Assembly: GCF_027568575.1 (NCBI RefSeq)
Contig: NZ_JANUVP010000001.1
Direction: 5' to 3' (one strand)
From: Caldifermentibacillus hisashii
Lineage (GTDB): Bacteria > Bacillota > Bacilli > Bacillales > Caldibacillaceae
Length of the DNA: 64,000 nt
Shown here: positions 33,671 to 42,647 of the stretch, piece after piece
How positions within the stretch are numbered: the first letter of the stretch is position 1
Layout: each line of letters opens with the position of its first letter
Program-made: the position numbers and the translations under genes
The notes under the pieces: generated by a model
The model's input: only the letters and a program-made list of their open reading frames with translations
Told to the model about the DNA's origin: nothing
The model's database searches: none

Positions 33671-34432
33671 TCAAATATGCTCATGTTTTAGTACATCTAC
33701 ATCATGACCGTAAAAAAAACTTAGTGCTTCCTTATCCAATGCTGCGAACTCATGTGAACGACCATGAAAATAAAGTGTTTTATTTAAGCAAGCAACATGG
33801 CTTACTTTGTCTGAGATGATTCCAACATCATGAGATACGATAATTAGCGTCATATTCCTTGTATGATTTAGCCTCTGTAATAATTGATAAAATTGTGCAA
33901 CTCGTTTTGCATCCACACCGACTGTGGGCTCATCGAGAATAAGTAACTCAGGATTTGAAACAATCGCTCTGGCAATAAACACCCGTTGTTGTTGCCCGCC
34001 GGATAATTCTCCGATATTTCGGTCAATAAACGACTCCATCTCAACAGCCTTCAACGCTTCCATTACATGTTCCCTTGTATTTTTCGGGAAGAAATGAAAC
34101 AGTCCGGTTTTTTTCGTTAATCCACTTCTTACCACTTCATAAACAGTTGCCGGAAAGCCACTGTTAAATGAATTGGCCTTTTGCGACACAAAGCCGATTT
34201 TTTCCCACTGATCAAAAGACTCCAACGGTTTTCCGTAAAGATAAATATCTCCTTGTTGTTTTTTTAACAGGCCCAAAATTAGTTTTAGCAGTGTCGATTT
34301 ACCCGAACCGTTTGGACCGACGATCGCTAAAAAGTCGCCCCGCTCAACTTGCAGATTTATGTTTTCTAATACAGTGAAATGATCATAATGATAAGTTACG
34401 TTTTTTATTTCAATAATTGGTGCTTCAGTCAC
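33671..34432 (-). CDS. znuC: Zinc ABC transporter ATP-binding protein
   Basis: A 253-residue ABC ATPase with Walker A (GPNGSGKSTLL), Q-loop (FVSQKANSF), signature (LSGGQQQR), Walker B (LLILDEPTVGVD) and H-loop (IVSHD). It ends in a His-rich tail (FFYGHDVDVLKHEHI), which is common in zinc transporter ATPases. I place the start at GTG 34432, six bases after AAGGTGG; a TTG at 34438 abuts the ribosome-binding site. It is the first gene of the zinc operon. No substrate-binding znuA gene accompanies it in the window. Confidence 0.9.
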   Translation of the reverse strand: MTEAPIIEIKNVTYHYDHFTVLENINLQVERGDFLAIVGPNGSGKSTLLKLILGLLKKQQGDIYLYGKPLESFDQWEKIGFVSQKANSFNSGFPATVYEVVRSGLTKKTGLFHFFPKNTREHVMEALKAVEMESFIDRNIGELSGGQQQRVFIARAIVSNPELLILDEPTVGVDAKRVAQFYQLLQRLNHTRNMTLIIVSHDVGIISDKVSHVACLNKTLYFHGRSHEFAALDKEALSFFYGHDVDVLKHEHI

Positions 34433-34466
34433 CTTCAACCACCTTCTATAAATAAACTTTATTCTT

Positions 34467-34486
34467 ATTAAGAATGATTACGATTT
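34467..34486 (-). promoter_or_regulatory. Candidate Zur operator
   Basis: On the minus strand AAATCGTAATCATTCTTAAT, 35-54 bp before znuC, matches one full half and part of the second half of the Bacillus Zur box (TCGTAAT-N-ATTACGA). Its place upstream of a zur-containing operon supports it. Confidence 0.7.
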
Positions 34487-34609
34487 AGACTTATTAAGTA
34501 TACATAAACGACCGGAAAATGTAAAGTTTTTCTTCATTTGTGTTGTTATTGAAAAAATCTATGGAACTTTTTCGATTAAGCTTCATACATTATGTTGGGA
34601 GGAGATGGA

Positions 34610-34864
34610 ATGAAGTTTCTCGAGAATATTATTAATATGAAAATTAATGGGATTACCGGGAAAGAATTAGTGAAATACGGAAAACAATTTAATATTGATG
34701 TAAGTTTAGATCAAGCTGAACTAATCGCCAAATATTTACGGGGCAAAAACATCGATATTTTCAATGATAATGACCGTACAAAAGTCATTAAAGAAATCGC
34801 AAAAGTTTGCGGGCCACAAACAGCCAAAAAGGTAAATCAACTTTTCATTATGCTGACTAAGTAA
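34610..34864 (+). CDS. yqfT: YqfT family protein (DUF2624)
   Basis: An 84-residue helical, basic protein starting MKFLENIINMKINGITGKEL, with KVIKEIAKVCGPQTAKKVNQLF near the end. It matches the DUF2624/YqfT family that precedes nfo in Bacillus. GGGAGGAG lies five bases before the ATG at 34610. No membrane segment; function unknown. It is convergent with nfo across a shared terminator. Confidence 0.82.
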   Translation: MKFLENIINMKINGITGKELVKYGKQFNIDVSLDQAELIAKYLRGKNIDIFNDNDRTKVIKEIAKVCGPQTAKKVNQLFIMLTK

Positions 34865-34942
34865 TGATCTTTTATCCCACATGAATGAGCGAGCAGTAAA
34901 TTATCTGTACCGAAAGCGAATCGACAGGTACTTGTTTTTATA

Positions 34943-34997
34943 AAACAGGTGTTCCAAGGGTTTACACTTAGTTAACCCTTAGAACACCCGTTTTTTT
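34943..34997. terminator. Bidirectional terminator between yqfT and nfo
   Basis: AACAGGTGTTC-AAGGGTT pairs with AACCCTT-GAACACC-GTT, with A and T runs outside. It is a long stem with single-base bulges shared by the convergent genes. Confidence 0.88.
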
Positions 34998-35892
34998 AAG
35001 CTTCATTAATAATCCGCTCAAGCAAATTTTCACTGAATGTTTGATTCCGGAACATTTCAATTTCATATTTGTAAGGTGGTTTTTTATTGTTTTTATCTGT
35101 TCCGACATAAGGTGTTTCTAATATTTTCGGAATATCTTCTAATTGTGGATGATGAACGATATAATTTAGTGCTTTAAATCCAATATAGCCAAATCCAATA
35201 TTTTCATGTCGGTCTTTTCTTGCTCCCATCGGATTCTTACTGTCATTAATATGTAGAACTTTTATCCGATCAATACCGATAATTTTATCGAATTCATTCA
35301 ATACACCGTCGAAATCCTCTTTTACATTATAGCCGGCATCACTTGTATGGCAAGTATCGAAACAAACGGATAACCGATCATTATTGGTTACTCCGTCAAT
35401 AATTTTTGCCAATTCATCAAACGTTTTGCCAACTTCTGAACCTTTCCCTGCCATCGTTTCTAAAGCAATTTGAACAGGTGAATCATGGGTAAGGACTTCA
35501 TTTAATCCTTCAATAATTTTGGCAATGCCTGCATCCTCTCCGGCTCCAACATGGGCTCCCGGATGAAGAACGATTTGTTTTGCACCAATCGCTTCTGTCC
35601 GCTCTATTTCTGATTGAAGAAAATCCACGCCTAACCGAAATGTTTGTGGTTTTGTGGTATTTCCGATATTAATAATATACGGGGCATGAACGACAATCTC
35701 ATCAATGCCGTTTTCCTCCATATGCGCTCGACCTTGTTCAATATTCAATTCTTCAATTTTTTTTCGTCTTGTATTTTGCGGGGCGCCGGTATAGATCATG
35801 AAGGTTGTGGAACCATAGGATACCGCTTCCCGACTGGCAGCCAACAACATATCATTCCCGCTCATCGATACATGAGAACCGATTTTTAACAT
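34996..35892 (-). CDS. nfo: Endonuclease IV (AP endonuclease)
   Basis: A 298-residue zinc-dependent apurinic/apyrimidinic endonuclease (TIM barrel) for base-excision repair; in Bacillus it is important in spores. Conserved metal-binding segments are visible: KIGSHVSMSG, IVLHPGAHVGAGE, ALETMAGKG, CFDTCHTSDAGY, VLHINDSKN and DRHENIGFGYIG. AGAGGAGAA precedes the ATG. The length is typical. Confidence 0.95.
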   Translation of the reverse strand: MLKIGSHVSMSGNDMLLAASREAVSYGSTTFMIYTGAPQNTRRKKIEELNIEQGRAHMEENGIDEIVVHAPYIINIGNTTKPQTFRLGVDFLQSEIERTEAIGAKQIVLHPGAHVGAGEDAGIAKIIEGLNEVLTHDSPVQIALETMAGKGSEVGKTFDELAKIIDGVTNNDRLSVCFDTCHTSDAGYNVKEDFDGVLNEFDKIIGIDRIKVLHINDSKNPMGARKDRHENIGFGYIGFKALNYIVHHPQLEDIPKILETPYVGTDKNNKKPPYKYEIEMFRNQTFSENLLERIINEA

Positions 35893-36026
35893 TTCTCCTC
35901 TTCCTTTCTTATTCCCAGGATAATTATATTTTTTTATAAGTTAAGAAATTTAAGATTGATAATCCGCGTACTAAGGTAGCGATTCGAAAATAAAAAAGTT
36001 TTCATTAAACTGCCGTCACAAGTTGA

Positions 36027-37346
36027 CTAATGACGCGGTCGCCCGAGTTTCTTTAATTGTCTTTTTTTCTCTTTTTCGAGTAACTCTTTCTGTTTCTTCT
36101 TGTAACCCGGTTTTACTTTTTTCGGTTTTTTTATCGCCCGTTTTACTTGGATATCTACTTCCTGCGGTTTTCTTTTCCGATTTTTTCGCTGATTCCGGTC
36201 GTCATTTTCTTTCAACTCTCCCGCCACTATATCCATATAAGTAAAGGTAATACCCATGTTTTCCAATTTACTAATTTTTTCGTTATCCTGCTCATCAAAA
36301 AGGATATATGAAACACCCGAGTACGCTCCCCGACCGGTCCGTCCCGAACGATGAATATAAAAATTCAAGTCCTTAGGTAACTCGTAATGAAAAACGTGGC
36401 TGACCCCTTCAATATCAATCCCCCGTGATGCCAAATCTGTCGCAACAATATACTGATACTCCAAATTACGGATTTGCGACATCATCTTTTTCCGTTCCCT
36501 TGGGGTGAGATTTCCATGAATTAAACCGACTTTCACACCGTTTTCGGCCAATAGATTAGCAAGTTCATCAGCTCTGGCTTTCGTATTTACAAAAATAATC
36601 GCTAAATACGGATGAATGATCTCCATCAAATTTTTTAGGAAATGGAATTTGTCACGGTGTCGCAAAGGAAGCAAAATATGTTCAATATTTTTCGCAGTTC
36701 TCTGTTTCGGTTCAACATGAACAAACTCAGGATTTTCCATATATTTTTTCAGAAAAGGTTTTAAGTTTTCCGGAATCGTTGCCGAAAAGACAAACATTTG
36801 TAACTGTTCAGGCATCGCTCCTGCAATCCGGTCCACATCTTCTAAAAAGCCGAGATCCAACATTAAATCAGCTTCATCGACAACCATCATAGTTGCGGTA
36901 TGAACGAATAATGCCTGTTCTTTCACCAAGTCATAAATTCGCCCCGGTGTACCGATAACGATATGCGGTTGTACTTTCAATTTTTCAATTACCCGGGCTT
37001 TATCTGTCCCGCCAACAAATAATTTTGCTGTAATTTCTTCGTCTTTCGGGCAATATTTTGTTAATTTCAAGACCTCGTGATATATTTGGTGAGCCAATTC
37101 CCGGGTTGGTGCAGTAATCACGGCTTGGACCGATTGAATTGACGGATTCAGTTTTGTCAGTATCGGCAAGAGAAATGCATGTGTTTTCCCGGTTCCGGTT
37201 TGGGATTGGCCAACCAAGGACAGACCTTTTAACGCTTTAGGAATCACCCGTTCTTGAATATCGGTTGGATCGTAAAAACCCATGTTTTCCAGTCCTTCAT
37301 ATAAAAACGGTTTTAATGAAAACCTTGTAAAATTCGTTTTTTCCAT
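36027..37346 (-). CDS. cshB: DEAD-box RNA helicase CshB
   Basis: A 439-residue DEAD-box RNA helicase. Motifs in order: Q motif (FYDPTDIQERVIP), I (SQTGTGKTHAF), Ia (TAPTRELAHQ), Ib (GTPGRI), II (VVDEADLML), III (FSATIPE), IV (IIFVNTKARAD), V (VATDLASRGIDI), VI (HRSGRTGRG). The C-terminus is highly basic (KRAIKKPKKVKPGYKKKQKE) for RNA binding. Position matches yqfR/cshB, implicated in cold-shock RNA remodelling and ribosome work. AAGGAG precedes the ATG. Confidence 0.94.
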   Translation of the reverse strand: MEKTNFTRFSLKPFLYEGLENMGFYDPTDIQERVIPKALKGLSLVGQSQTGTGKTHAFLLPILTKLNPSIQSVQAVITAPTRELAHQIYHEVLKLTKYCPKDEEITAKLFVGGTDKARVIEKLKVQPHIVIGTPGRIYDLVKEQALFVHTATMMVVDEADLMLDLGFLEDVDRIAGAMPEQLQMFVFSATIPENLKPFLKKYMENPEFVHVEPKQRTAKNIEHILLPLRHRDKFHFLKNLMEIIHPYLAIIFVNTKARADELANLLAENGVKVGLIHGNLTPRERKKMMSQIRNLEYQYIVATDLASRGIDIEGVSHVFHYELPKDLNFYIHRSGRTGRGAYSGVSYILFDEQDNEKISKLENMGITFTYMDIVAGELKENDDRNQRKNRKRKPQEVDIQVKRAIKKPKKVKPGYKKKQKELLEKEKKRQLKKLGRPRH

Positions 37347-37510
37347 ATAAAAACTCCTTAATCTGACATACTTAATTATTATCCATCTTAGTATTATACA
37401 AAAAAAAGGTAAATAACTCTACTTATGAATTTTTTTCTACACTAACGAAGCACTTTGCCTTTGCATATTGTAATAGGAGAGTAAATTGAGTGTATGAGGA
37501 GGATTCATCT

Positions 37511-38236
37511 ATGCCACCGCGATTTCAGCAAGTACCGCCACCAAATCCTTATCGCTTTTTCACTCCTTCTCCGAGGCCAAGAGGGATGTACGGGGGTATG
37601 CCAAGAAATATTGGTAGGCCGCGACCCTTTCAGATGCAACAAGCTAGATTTGAGCAACCGAAACGAGTCGGTTTCCTTTCACGACTTTTCAAGGGAAAAA
37701 GTGGGATCGAGTCAATACCACAGCAACCTGTTAATCCATTTCTGTTTGGCAGAGGAGTAGGTTATCAAGAGCAGACCGGGATACGAAGCTTCCTAAACCC
37801 GGAATCGATATCTAATTTTTTAGGACAGACGCAACAGGTGTTACGTACAGGGCAACAAATCGGTTCAATGGTTCAACAATACGGACCATTAGTCAAAAAT
37901 TTACCTGCTCTTTGGAAATTATATCGCAGCCTGCAAAACAGCAGTGACCAAGATAATGATAATGAGGAGAACACGGAAACTGACTTGGAAGATGAGATAG
38001 TTGAAAGGAATAAGGACGATTTGGAGCCTGAAGAAAACGAAAATAACGATGACGGTATTGAAGAAGAAAAAAAGATATTATTGAAAGAAGCATCGAAACA
38101 ATCATTAGGAGAAAATGAAAAGATCGATAGTGAAAAAAAGATCGTCGAATCGGAACAAGCGGCAAAAAAGGCTAAGCGTAACAAAAAGAAACAACCTTTA
38201 CAATTCAAAAGTTCTGTACCTAAGCTATATATTTAA
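37511..38236 (+). CDS. yqfQ: YqfQ/VrrA-like protein
   Basis: A 241-residue protein in three parts. The first is an N-terminal Pro/Arg/Gln/Phe-rich low-complexity region (MPPRFQQVPPPNPYRFF..., RPRPFQMQQARFEQPKR). The second is a central conserved segment (FLNPESISNFLGQTQQVLRTGQQIGSMVQQYGPLVKNLPALWKLY). The third is a long acidic then lysine-rich tail. This is the YqfQ family, which includes VrrA of B. anthracis, known for variable repeats. GAGGAGG lies eight bases before the ATG. Sporulation-linked in B. subtilis; molecular role unknown. Confidence 0.85.
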   Translation: MPPRFQQVPPPNPYRFFTPSPRPRGMYGGMPRNIGRPRPFQMQQARFEQPKRVGFLSRLFKGKSGIESIPQQPVNPFLFGRGVGYQEQTGIRSFLNPESISNFLGQTQQVLRTGQQIGSMVQQYGPLVKNLPALWKLYRSLQNSSDQDNDNEENTETDLEDEIVERNKDDLEPEENENNDDGIEEEKKILLKEASKQSLGENEKIDSEKKIVESEQAAKKAKRNKKKQPLQFKSSVPKLYI

Positions 38237-38538
38237 TTTTTCAGGCAGATGATGGTGGATGAACAATTCATGTGTTGATAACTGATAATCACATTCACAT
38301 CACTGCTTTTCTCCATATTTTTAAAGAAAACTCGGCGACTGCCGAGCCTTTAGGCGATGGCAAAGCCGTAGTTGCACTTATACTTAATTCTTAAAATTTC
38401 CCACTACGTCGAATTCACTTCTTTGCTGGAAATTTATACTTTCTTAACGTATAAAAAAGAACAATACTTTGAGTTATCAACACCAGTTCGTTATAATATA
38501 CCTATAGTTTTTTAGTTTACGAGGAGGAACGATAAAAT
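38237..38538. other. Intergenic region upstream of ispH containing a repeat
   Basis: 302 bp without a gene. The middle is the dispersed repeat at 38324-38445. CAGTTCGTTATAATATACC near 38495 has a TATAAT-type -10 at about 38495-38500, with TTGAGT about 20 bp upstream, a likely ispH promoter. Confidence 0.5.
38324..38445 (+). repeat. Dispersed two-part intergenic repeat, copy B
   Basis: AAGAAAACTCGGCGACTGCCGAG forms a perfect 6-bp hairpin (CTCGGC-gact-GCCGAG), followed by CTTTAGGCGATGGCAAAG with a second weaker hairpin and by GCCGTAGTTGCACTTAT. The second part (38405-38445: CGTCGAATT, CTTCTTTGCTGGAAATTTAT) matches the copies at 21656 and 21717. The first part matches copy A at 6372. Confidence 0.6.
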
Positions 38539-39483
38539 ATGGAAGTCATTAAAGTATCCCCCCGCGGTTATTGTTACGGTGTTGTTGATGCCATGGTTAT
38601 CGCTCGCAATGCCGCTTTAGATAAAAATTTACCAAGACCGATTTATATTCTTGGTATGCTTGTCCATAACGAAAATGTGACTGAAGCATTTAAAGAAGAA
38701 GGGATTATCACATTAGACGGGAAAAATCGAAAAGAAATATTGGAAAAAGTTGATCAAGGGACCGTGATTTTCACTGCTCATGGGGTGTCACCTGAAATTC
38801 GCCAACTTGCCAAAGAAAAAGGACTGGTCACCATCGATGCGACTTGCCCGGATGTTACAAAAACCCATGTTATCATTGAAGAAAAAACGAAACAGGGGTA
38901 TGAGGTCATTTATATCGGTAAGAAGGGTCATCCTGAGCCGGAGGGGGCGATCGGGGTCGCACCGGGTCTGGTCCATTTAGTTTCAAACACCGGTGATATC
39001 GATCAACTGGATATAAAAAATGATAAAATTATCATTACAAATCAAACGACGATGAGCAGTTGGGATGTTAAGGATTTAATGGAATATTGTCTTAAAAAGT
39101 TTCCACAGGCGGAAATACATAATGAAATCTGCCAAGCTACCCAAGTTAGACAAGAAGCTGTCGCTAAACAAGCGGGTGATGCTGACGTATTAATTGTTGT
39201 CGGTGACCCGAAGAGCAATAATTCAAACCGGTTAGCCCAAGTTTCGGAAGAGATTGCCGGTACGAAATCTTATCGGGTAGCGGATGTTACGGAAATTGAA
39301 ATTGATTGGATCAGGAACGCAAAAAGGGTTGCTGTTACTTCCGGTGCGTCTACTCCAACACCGATTACAAAAGAAGTTATTCACTTTTTGGAACAATTTG
39401 ATCCGGAAGATGAAACTACTTGGATTCGGGAAAGAAAAGTTCCGCTATCGAAAATTTTGCCAAAAGTAAAAGCTGTAAAATAG
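38539..39483 (+). CDS. ispH: 4-hydroxy-3-methylbut-2-enyl diphosphate reductase
   Basis: IspH (LytB) reduces HMBPP to IPP and DMAPP, the last MEP-pathway step, using a [4Fe-4S] cluster. The 314-residue protein has the three cluster Cys in RGYCYGV (residue 12), IDATCPDV and HNEICQATQVRQ, plus the substrate-binding His/Glu motifs FTAHGVSPE and KKGHPEPEG. GAGGAGG precedes the ATG. It lies between yqfQ and yqfO, as in B. subtilis. Confidence 0.95.
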   Translation: MEVIKVSPRGYCYGVVDAMVIARNAALDKNLPRPIYILGMLVHNENVTEAFKEEGIITLDGKNRKEILEKVDQGTVIFTAHGVSPEIRQLAKEKGLVTIDATCPDVTKTHVIIEEKTKQGYEVIYIGKKGHPEPEGAIGVAPGLVHLVSNTGDIDQLDIKNDKIIITNQTTMSSWDVKDLMEYCLKKFPQAEIHNEICQATQVRQEAVAKQAGDADVLIVVGDPKSNNSNRLAQVSEEIAGTKSYRVADVTEIEIDWIRNAKRVAVTSGASTPTPITKEVIHFLEQFDPEDETTWIRERKVPLSKILPKVKAVK

Positions 39484-39487
39484 TAAT

Positions 39488-39520
39488 GAAGGACTTCCTA
39501 TCACAGTGAAGTCCTTTTTT
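39488..39520 (+). terminator. ispH terminator
   Basis: GAAGGACTTC pairs with GAAGTCCTT(T), followed by a T run, directly after the ispH stop. Confidence 0.9.
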
Positions 39521-39678
39521 GATGTTTTACCGATTATACTTTCTAAAGCTTTCATTCCGCTCATGTATCCGTATAGTTTATTCCTGTCTTCTTGATCCTG
39601 ATTATATTTTCTAAAGGGCAGGACCGATAATTCGTCTATTTAAAAACAACAAGTGGTTCCTTTTTAATGTTTGCCAGG

Positions 39679-40797
39679 TTACAAAAATAGAAATGGATCC
39701 GTATGGACAAGCGATGGAATGAAGTTTACTTGGAATTTTTTCTCCCGGCAAAGTTCCATCATTTTTTTTGCAACCCCTCGTTTCATAACCTTTTCCACAT
39801 TATGACCGGGATCAATAATATGTAAACCGTCCAATTTTGCGTCGATCGCAGTATGATAATACATATCACCGGTAATAAACACATCCGCCCCTTTACGGAT
39901 GGCCGTTTTATAATATTTGCCGCCATCTCCACCAAGTATAGCAACCCTTTTAATTGTGTCGGACAGATTTCCGACCACCCTGACGCCCGTTACATCCAGT
40001 GCCTCTTTTACAAAAGCAGCGAATTCTTCTAAAGTTACTTCTTTTGACAAATAACCGATTCTTCCTAAGCCGTACACCTGCCCTTTCATATCAAGCGGAT
40101 AGATATCGTAAGCCGGTTCTTCGTATGGATGAACTTGAAGCATAGCCTTTAGTACTTTTCTTTCAAGGTTTTGCGGAAAAATAGTTTCGATTCTCTCTTC
40201 AGCAACAGCTTCTAATTCTCCAATTGAACCAATATACGGATTGGTGTTTTCTCCCGGTAAAAAGCGACCGGTACCTTGACTTGAAAATGTACAGTGACTG
40301 TAGTTTCCGATAAATCCTGCCCCGGCATTGCCAAGTGCTTCCCGAATGTTGTCTGCCGCCTCTTGAGGGGCATAGACAACTAATTTTTTTAAAGGCATTT
40401 CATATGTAGGTACAAGTACTTCCGTTTCCAGCAAACCCAGTTTGTCTGCCAACAGGTCATTAACCCCGCCAAAGGTGACATCTAAATTGGTATGGGCAGC
40501 ATAGACGGCAATATCGTGTTTCAATAATTTTGAAATAATTCTTCCATACGACTCTTCTGTCCGGATTGTTTTTAAAGGATGATAAATTAACGGGTGATGA
40601 CTGATGATCAGCTGGGCGTCTTTATCAATCGCTTCATCAACAACATCTTCCACAACATCGAGCGCAACTAAAACATTTTTTACCGGCTGATTAAGCGAGC
40701 CTACCAATAAGCCTATTTTATCTCCTTCCATAGCGAGTTCTTTTGGAGCAAATTGTTCAAATAACTGGATGACTTCATGCCCGTTCGGTATTTTCAT
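39679..40797 (-). CDS. yqfO: Nif3-like dinuclear metal centre protein YqfO
   Basis: A 372-residue member of the NIF3/DUF34 family in the long Bacillus form, in which a PII-like domain (residues about 125-230, GAGFIGNYSHCTF...HPYEEPAYDIYPL) is inserted between the two Nif3 halves. Metal-binding motifs are ISHHPLIYHP, AAHTNLD and the C-terminal GDMYYHTA and DPGHNVE. The function is not settled (often annotated GTP cyclohydrolase 1 type 2 homologue). It overlaps trmK by 23 bp. Confidence 0.93.
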   Translation of the reverse strand: MKIPNGHEVIQLFEQFAPKELAMEGDKIGLLVGSLNQPVKNVLVALDVVEDVVDEAIDKDAQLIISHHPLIYHPLKTIRTEESYGRIISKLLKHDIAVYAAHTNLDVTFGGVNDLLADKLGLLETEVLVPTYEMPLKKLVVYAPQEAADNIREALGNAGAGFIGNYSHCTFSSQGTGRFLPGENTNPYIGSIGELEAVAEERIETIFPQNLERKVLKAMLQVHPYEEPAYDIYPLDMKGQVYGLGRIGYLSKEVTLEEFAAFVKEALDVTGVRVVGNLSDTIKRVAILGGDGGKYYKTAIRKGADVFITGDMYYHTAIDAKLDGLHIIDPGHNVEKVMKRGVAKKMMELCREKKFQVNFIPSLVHTDPFLFL

Positions 40798-41506
40798 CCG
40801 GAAAAACCTCCTTATACCACTGGATATATTTTTTCAACTCTGATTTCTTCCTGATAATTGCTACAGTTTCTTTTGCTTTATCAAGTTCTTCCAAGACTCG
40901 CAACCATTCATTATACTCCCGTTTCCATTTTTTATAAAAAACGTGATTTTTCTCTTTTATAAGAAACGGACCAAAAAAAACTTGCTTTTCTTTATCCTCA
41001 TCATTGCAATAAGGAGCTTCACTGTCTCCTTGCTCAGCAACTAAAATTTCATAAATATGACCATCTTCTTCTAAAATTTTTTCCTTAACTAATTTCCAGT
41101 TATGATTGAGCAACCACAATCGAATCTGATCGGCTGCCAAATTCGGTTGCAAAATTAGCCGGCTAACTTGATGTAGTTTTTCCTTCCCGTTATCCAAAAT
41201 GGAAGAAATCAATGCTCCGCCCATTCCGGCAATGGTTATGCAATCTACCGAATCTGTTTCCTTTAAAACCGCCAGACCATCACCTTTCCGGACATCAATG
41301 AATTGTTCAAATTGATATGCTTTTACACTTGATTTTGCCGCTAACAATGGACCATCCGCTACTTCTCCGGCAATCGCCTTTTTCACAATTTTGTTTTTCA
41401 CACAATAGATTGGCAAGTAAGCATGATCAGAACCAATATCAGCCAGAATGCTGTCCTTTGGTATGTAAGTGGTTATTTCCTTAAGTCTTTCAGCTAATTT
41501 TATCAT
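40775..41506 (-). CDS. trmK: tRNA (adenine22-N1)-methyltransferase
   Basis: A 243-residue SAM-dependent methyltransferase that forms m1A22 in tRNA. It has motif I (ILADIGSDHAYLPIY), the CITIAGMGGALI motif and LQPN (RLILQPNLAADQIR), followed by a C-terminal coiled-coil-like helical domain. I chose the ATG at 41506 (MIKLAERL), with GGTGAG nine bases upstream; the longer frame upstream is not supported. It is co-transcribed with yqfO by overlap. Confidence 0.93.
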   Translation of the reverse strand: MIKLAERLKEITTYIPKDSILADIGSDHAYLPIYCVKNKIVKKAIAGEVADGPLLAAKSSVKAYQFEQFIDVRKGDGLAVLKETDSVDCITIAGMGGALISSILDNGKEKLHQVSRLILQPNLAADQIRLWLLNHNWKLVKEKILEEDGHIYEILVAEQGDSEAPYCNDEDKEKQVFFGPFLIKEKNHVFYKKWKREYNEWLRVLEELDKAKETVAIIRKKSELKKYIQWYKEVFPDENTERA

Positions 41507-41679
41507 AAAACAAAACTCACCAAACTTTCCATTCTTTCCACTATCTATTAAATTACAGGAAAACAAAAAGTTTTTCAATCAAAGAAAAGGACTCCCCACT
41601 GTCACTTTCCTAAATGAATCAAGTGAATGTTCCACTGTTCATCAGTTAAGTGACTTTATTTGGAAGCCCTTTTCTTATA

Positions 41680-42036
41680 CTATTCAAGTGACATAAGCCA
41701 ATCGGCCATGGCATCGAGACTTTCGGCTGGAACTAACCCTTTCGGCATTGCCCCCCGACCATTTTGCAAAACTTCTTTAATTTCATCTTTTGATAAACGC
41801 TCGTCAACACCCTTCAGCTCAGGACCCATTGCACCTTCGTAATTTTGGCCATGGCAAGTGAAACATGATTTTTGATAAATTTCTTCCGGTGTTGCGGCTT
41901 GGGCGACATTCCCCTTTTCAGAATCTTTTCCCTCTGCTTCTTTACTGTCATTCACCCCAATAATTGAAAGTGCTACCATAAGCCCGATACCTAAAACCAT
42001 GATTAATAGATAAGGAAATATTGCATTGCGTTTCAT
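41680..42036 (-). CDS. cccA: Membrane-anchored cytochrome c-550
   Basis: A 118-residue c-type cytochrome. The N-terminal anchor (residues about 6-25: IFPYLLIMVLGIGLMVALSI) is followed by a charged linker and a cytochrome domain with heme site CFTCH and a distal Met in GAMPKGL. It transfers electrons on the outer face of the membrane. AAGGGGAG precedes the ATG at 42036. Heme attachment requires the Res/Ccs system, not seen here. Its place downstream of sigA matches B. subtilis. Confidence 0.93.
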   Translation of the reverse strand: MKRNAIFPYLLIMVLGIGLMVALSIIGVNDSKEAEGKDSEKGNVAQAATPEEIYQKSCFTCHGQNYEGAMGPELKGVDERLSKDEIKEVLQNGRGAMPKGLVPAESLDAMADWLMSLE

Positions 42037-42647
42037 CCTTTTCTCCCCTTTGCCCAAATACTCATGATAACATTTGCAAACTATTCTTATTTTACTTGAA
42101 AAAGCTGTAAAGGGGAAGTGGTTAATACGAAAGAGCTGTAGTTTTCACAATTTGGACAAAATTTAACTATTTTCACTACTTGACAAAATGAAAGGAAACT
42201 CTATCACCTTTAAATCATCATGGACAAAAAAATTTACAATAGCCATTTGCAAATTCATTTCATTTTTTATAAAATAGATGTCAAATAGTGTGAAAGCGAA
42301 TACGAAATGAAAATTCATTCGTTTGGCGAGATTTGTGGCGATTCATGCTGTGTCGCTCATCTGTAGATCATGGCTTTTTCGGTGTATGACGCTTATGTGC
42401 CAAAAAACTTTTAAGAACGCTTAACTTATTATCTGGTCTTATATTTACTTATAAAAATTTAAGAACGTTTTACCTTATTATCTGGCCTATATTAACGTAC
42501 AAAAACATTAAGGACACTTAAGCACAACTATCTTGCCTGTATTTTCTTGCAACAATTTTTTAAGGACATTTTACCTTATTATCCGGTCTCCATTTACGTA
42601 CAACAAAATTGGTTTGCCTTTCTTAGACAAACCAATCAAAGGTAATT
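42037..42647. other. Gene-free region between sigA and cccA
   Basis: 611 bp with no plausible gene. The right part is filled by a degenerate tandem repeat (42405-42605). The left part is AT-rich and should hold the cccA promoter; I cannot assign a convincing -35/-10 pair. Confidence 0.5.
42405..42605. repeat. Degenerate tandem repeat, four units of about 48-52 bp
   Basis: Units begin at AAGAACG/AAGGACA at 42413, 42461, 42510 and 42562. The consensus reads about TTTAAGaACgTTTTACCTTATTATCTGGcCT followed by ATATTtACgTACAAa. Unit 3 is the most diverged. It lies just downstream of the sigA stop. Confidence 0.75.

Noticed and set aside
41590..41660. Possible relative of the yqfL terminator hairpin (AGTGAC...AGTGGGG) after cccA
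   Set aside because: Only about a dozen bases agree with 46141-46182 and the fold differs; may be chance.
42405..42605. CRISPR array
   Set aside because: Unit similarity extends over the whole 50-bp period with no conserved short repeat and unique spacer pattern, and no cas genes are present.
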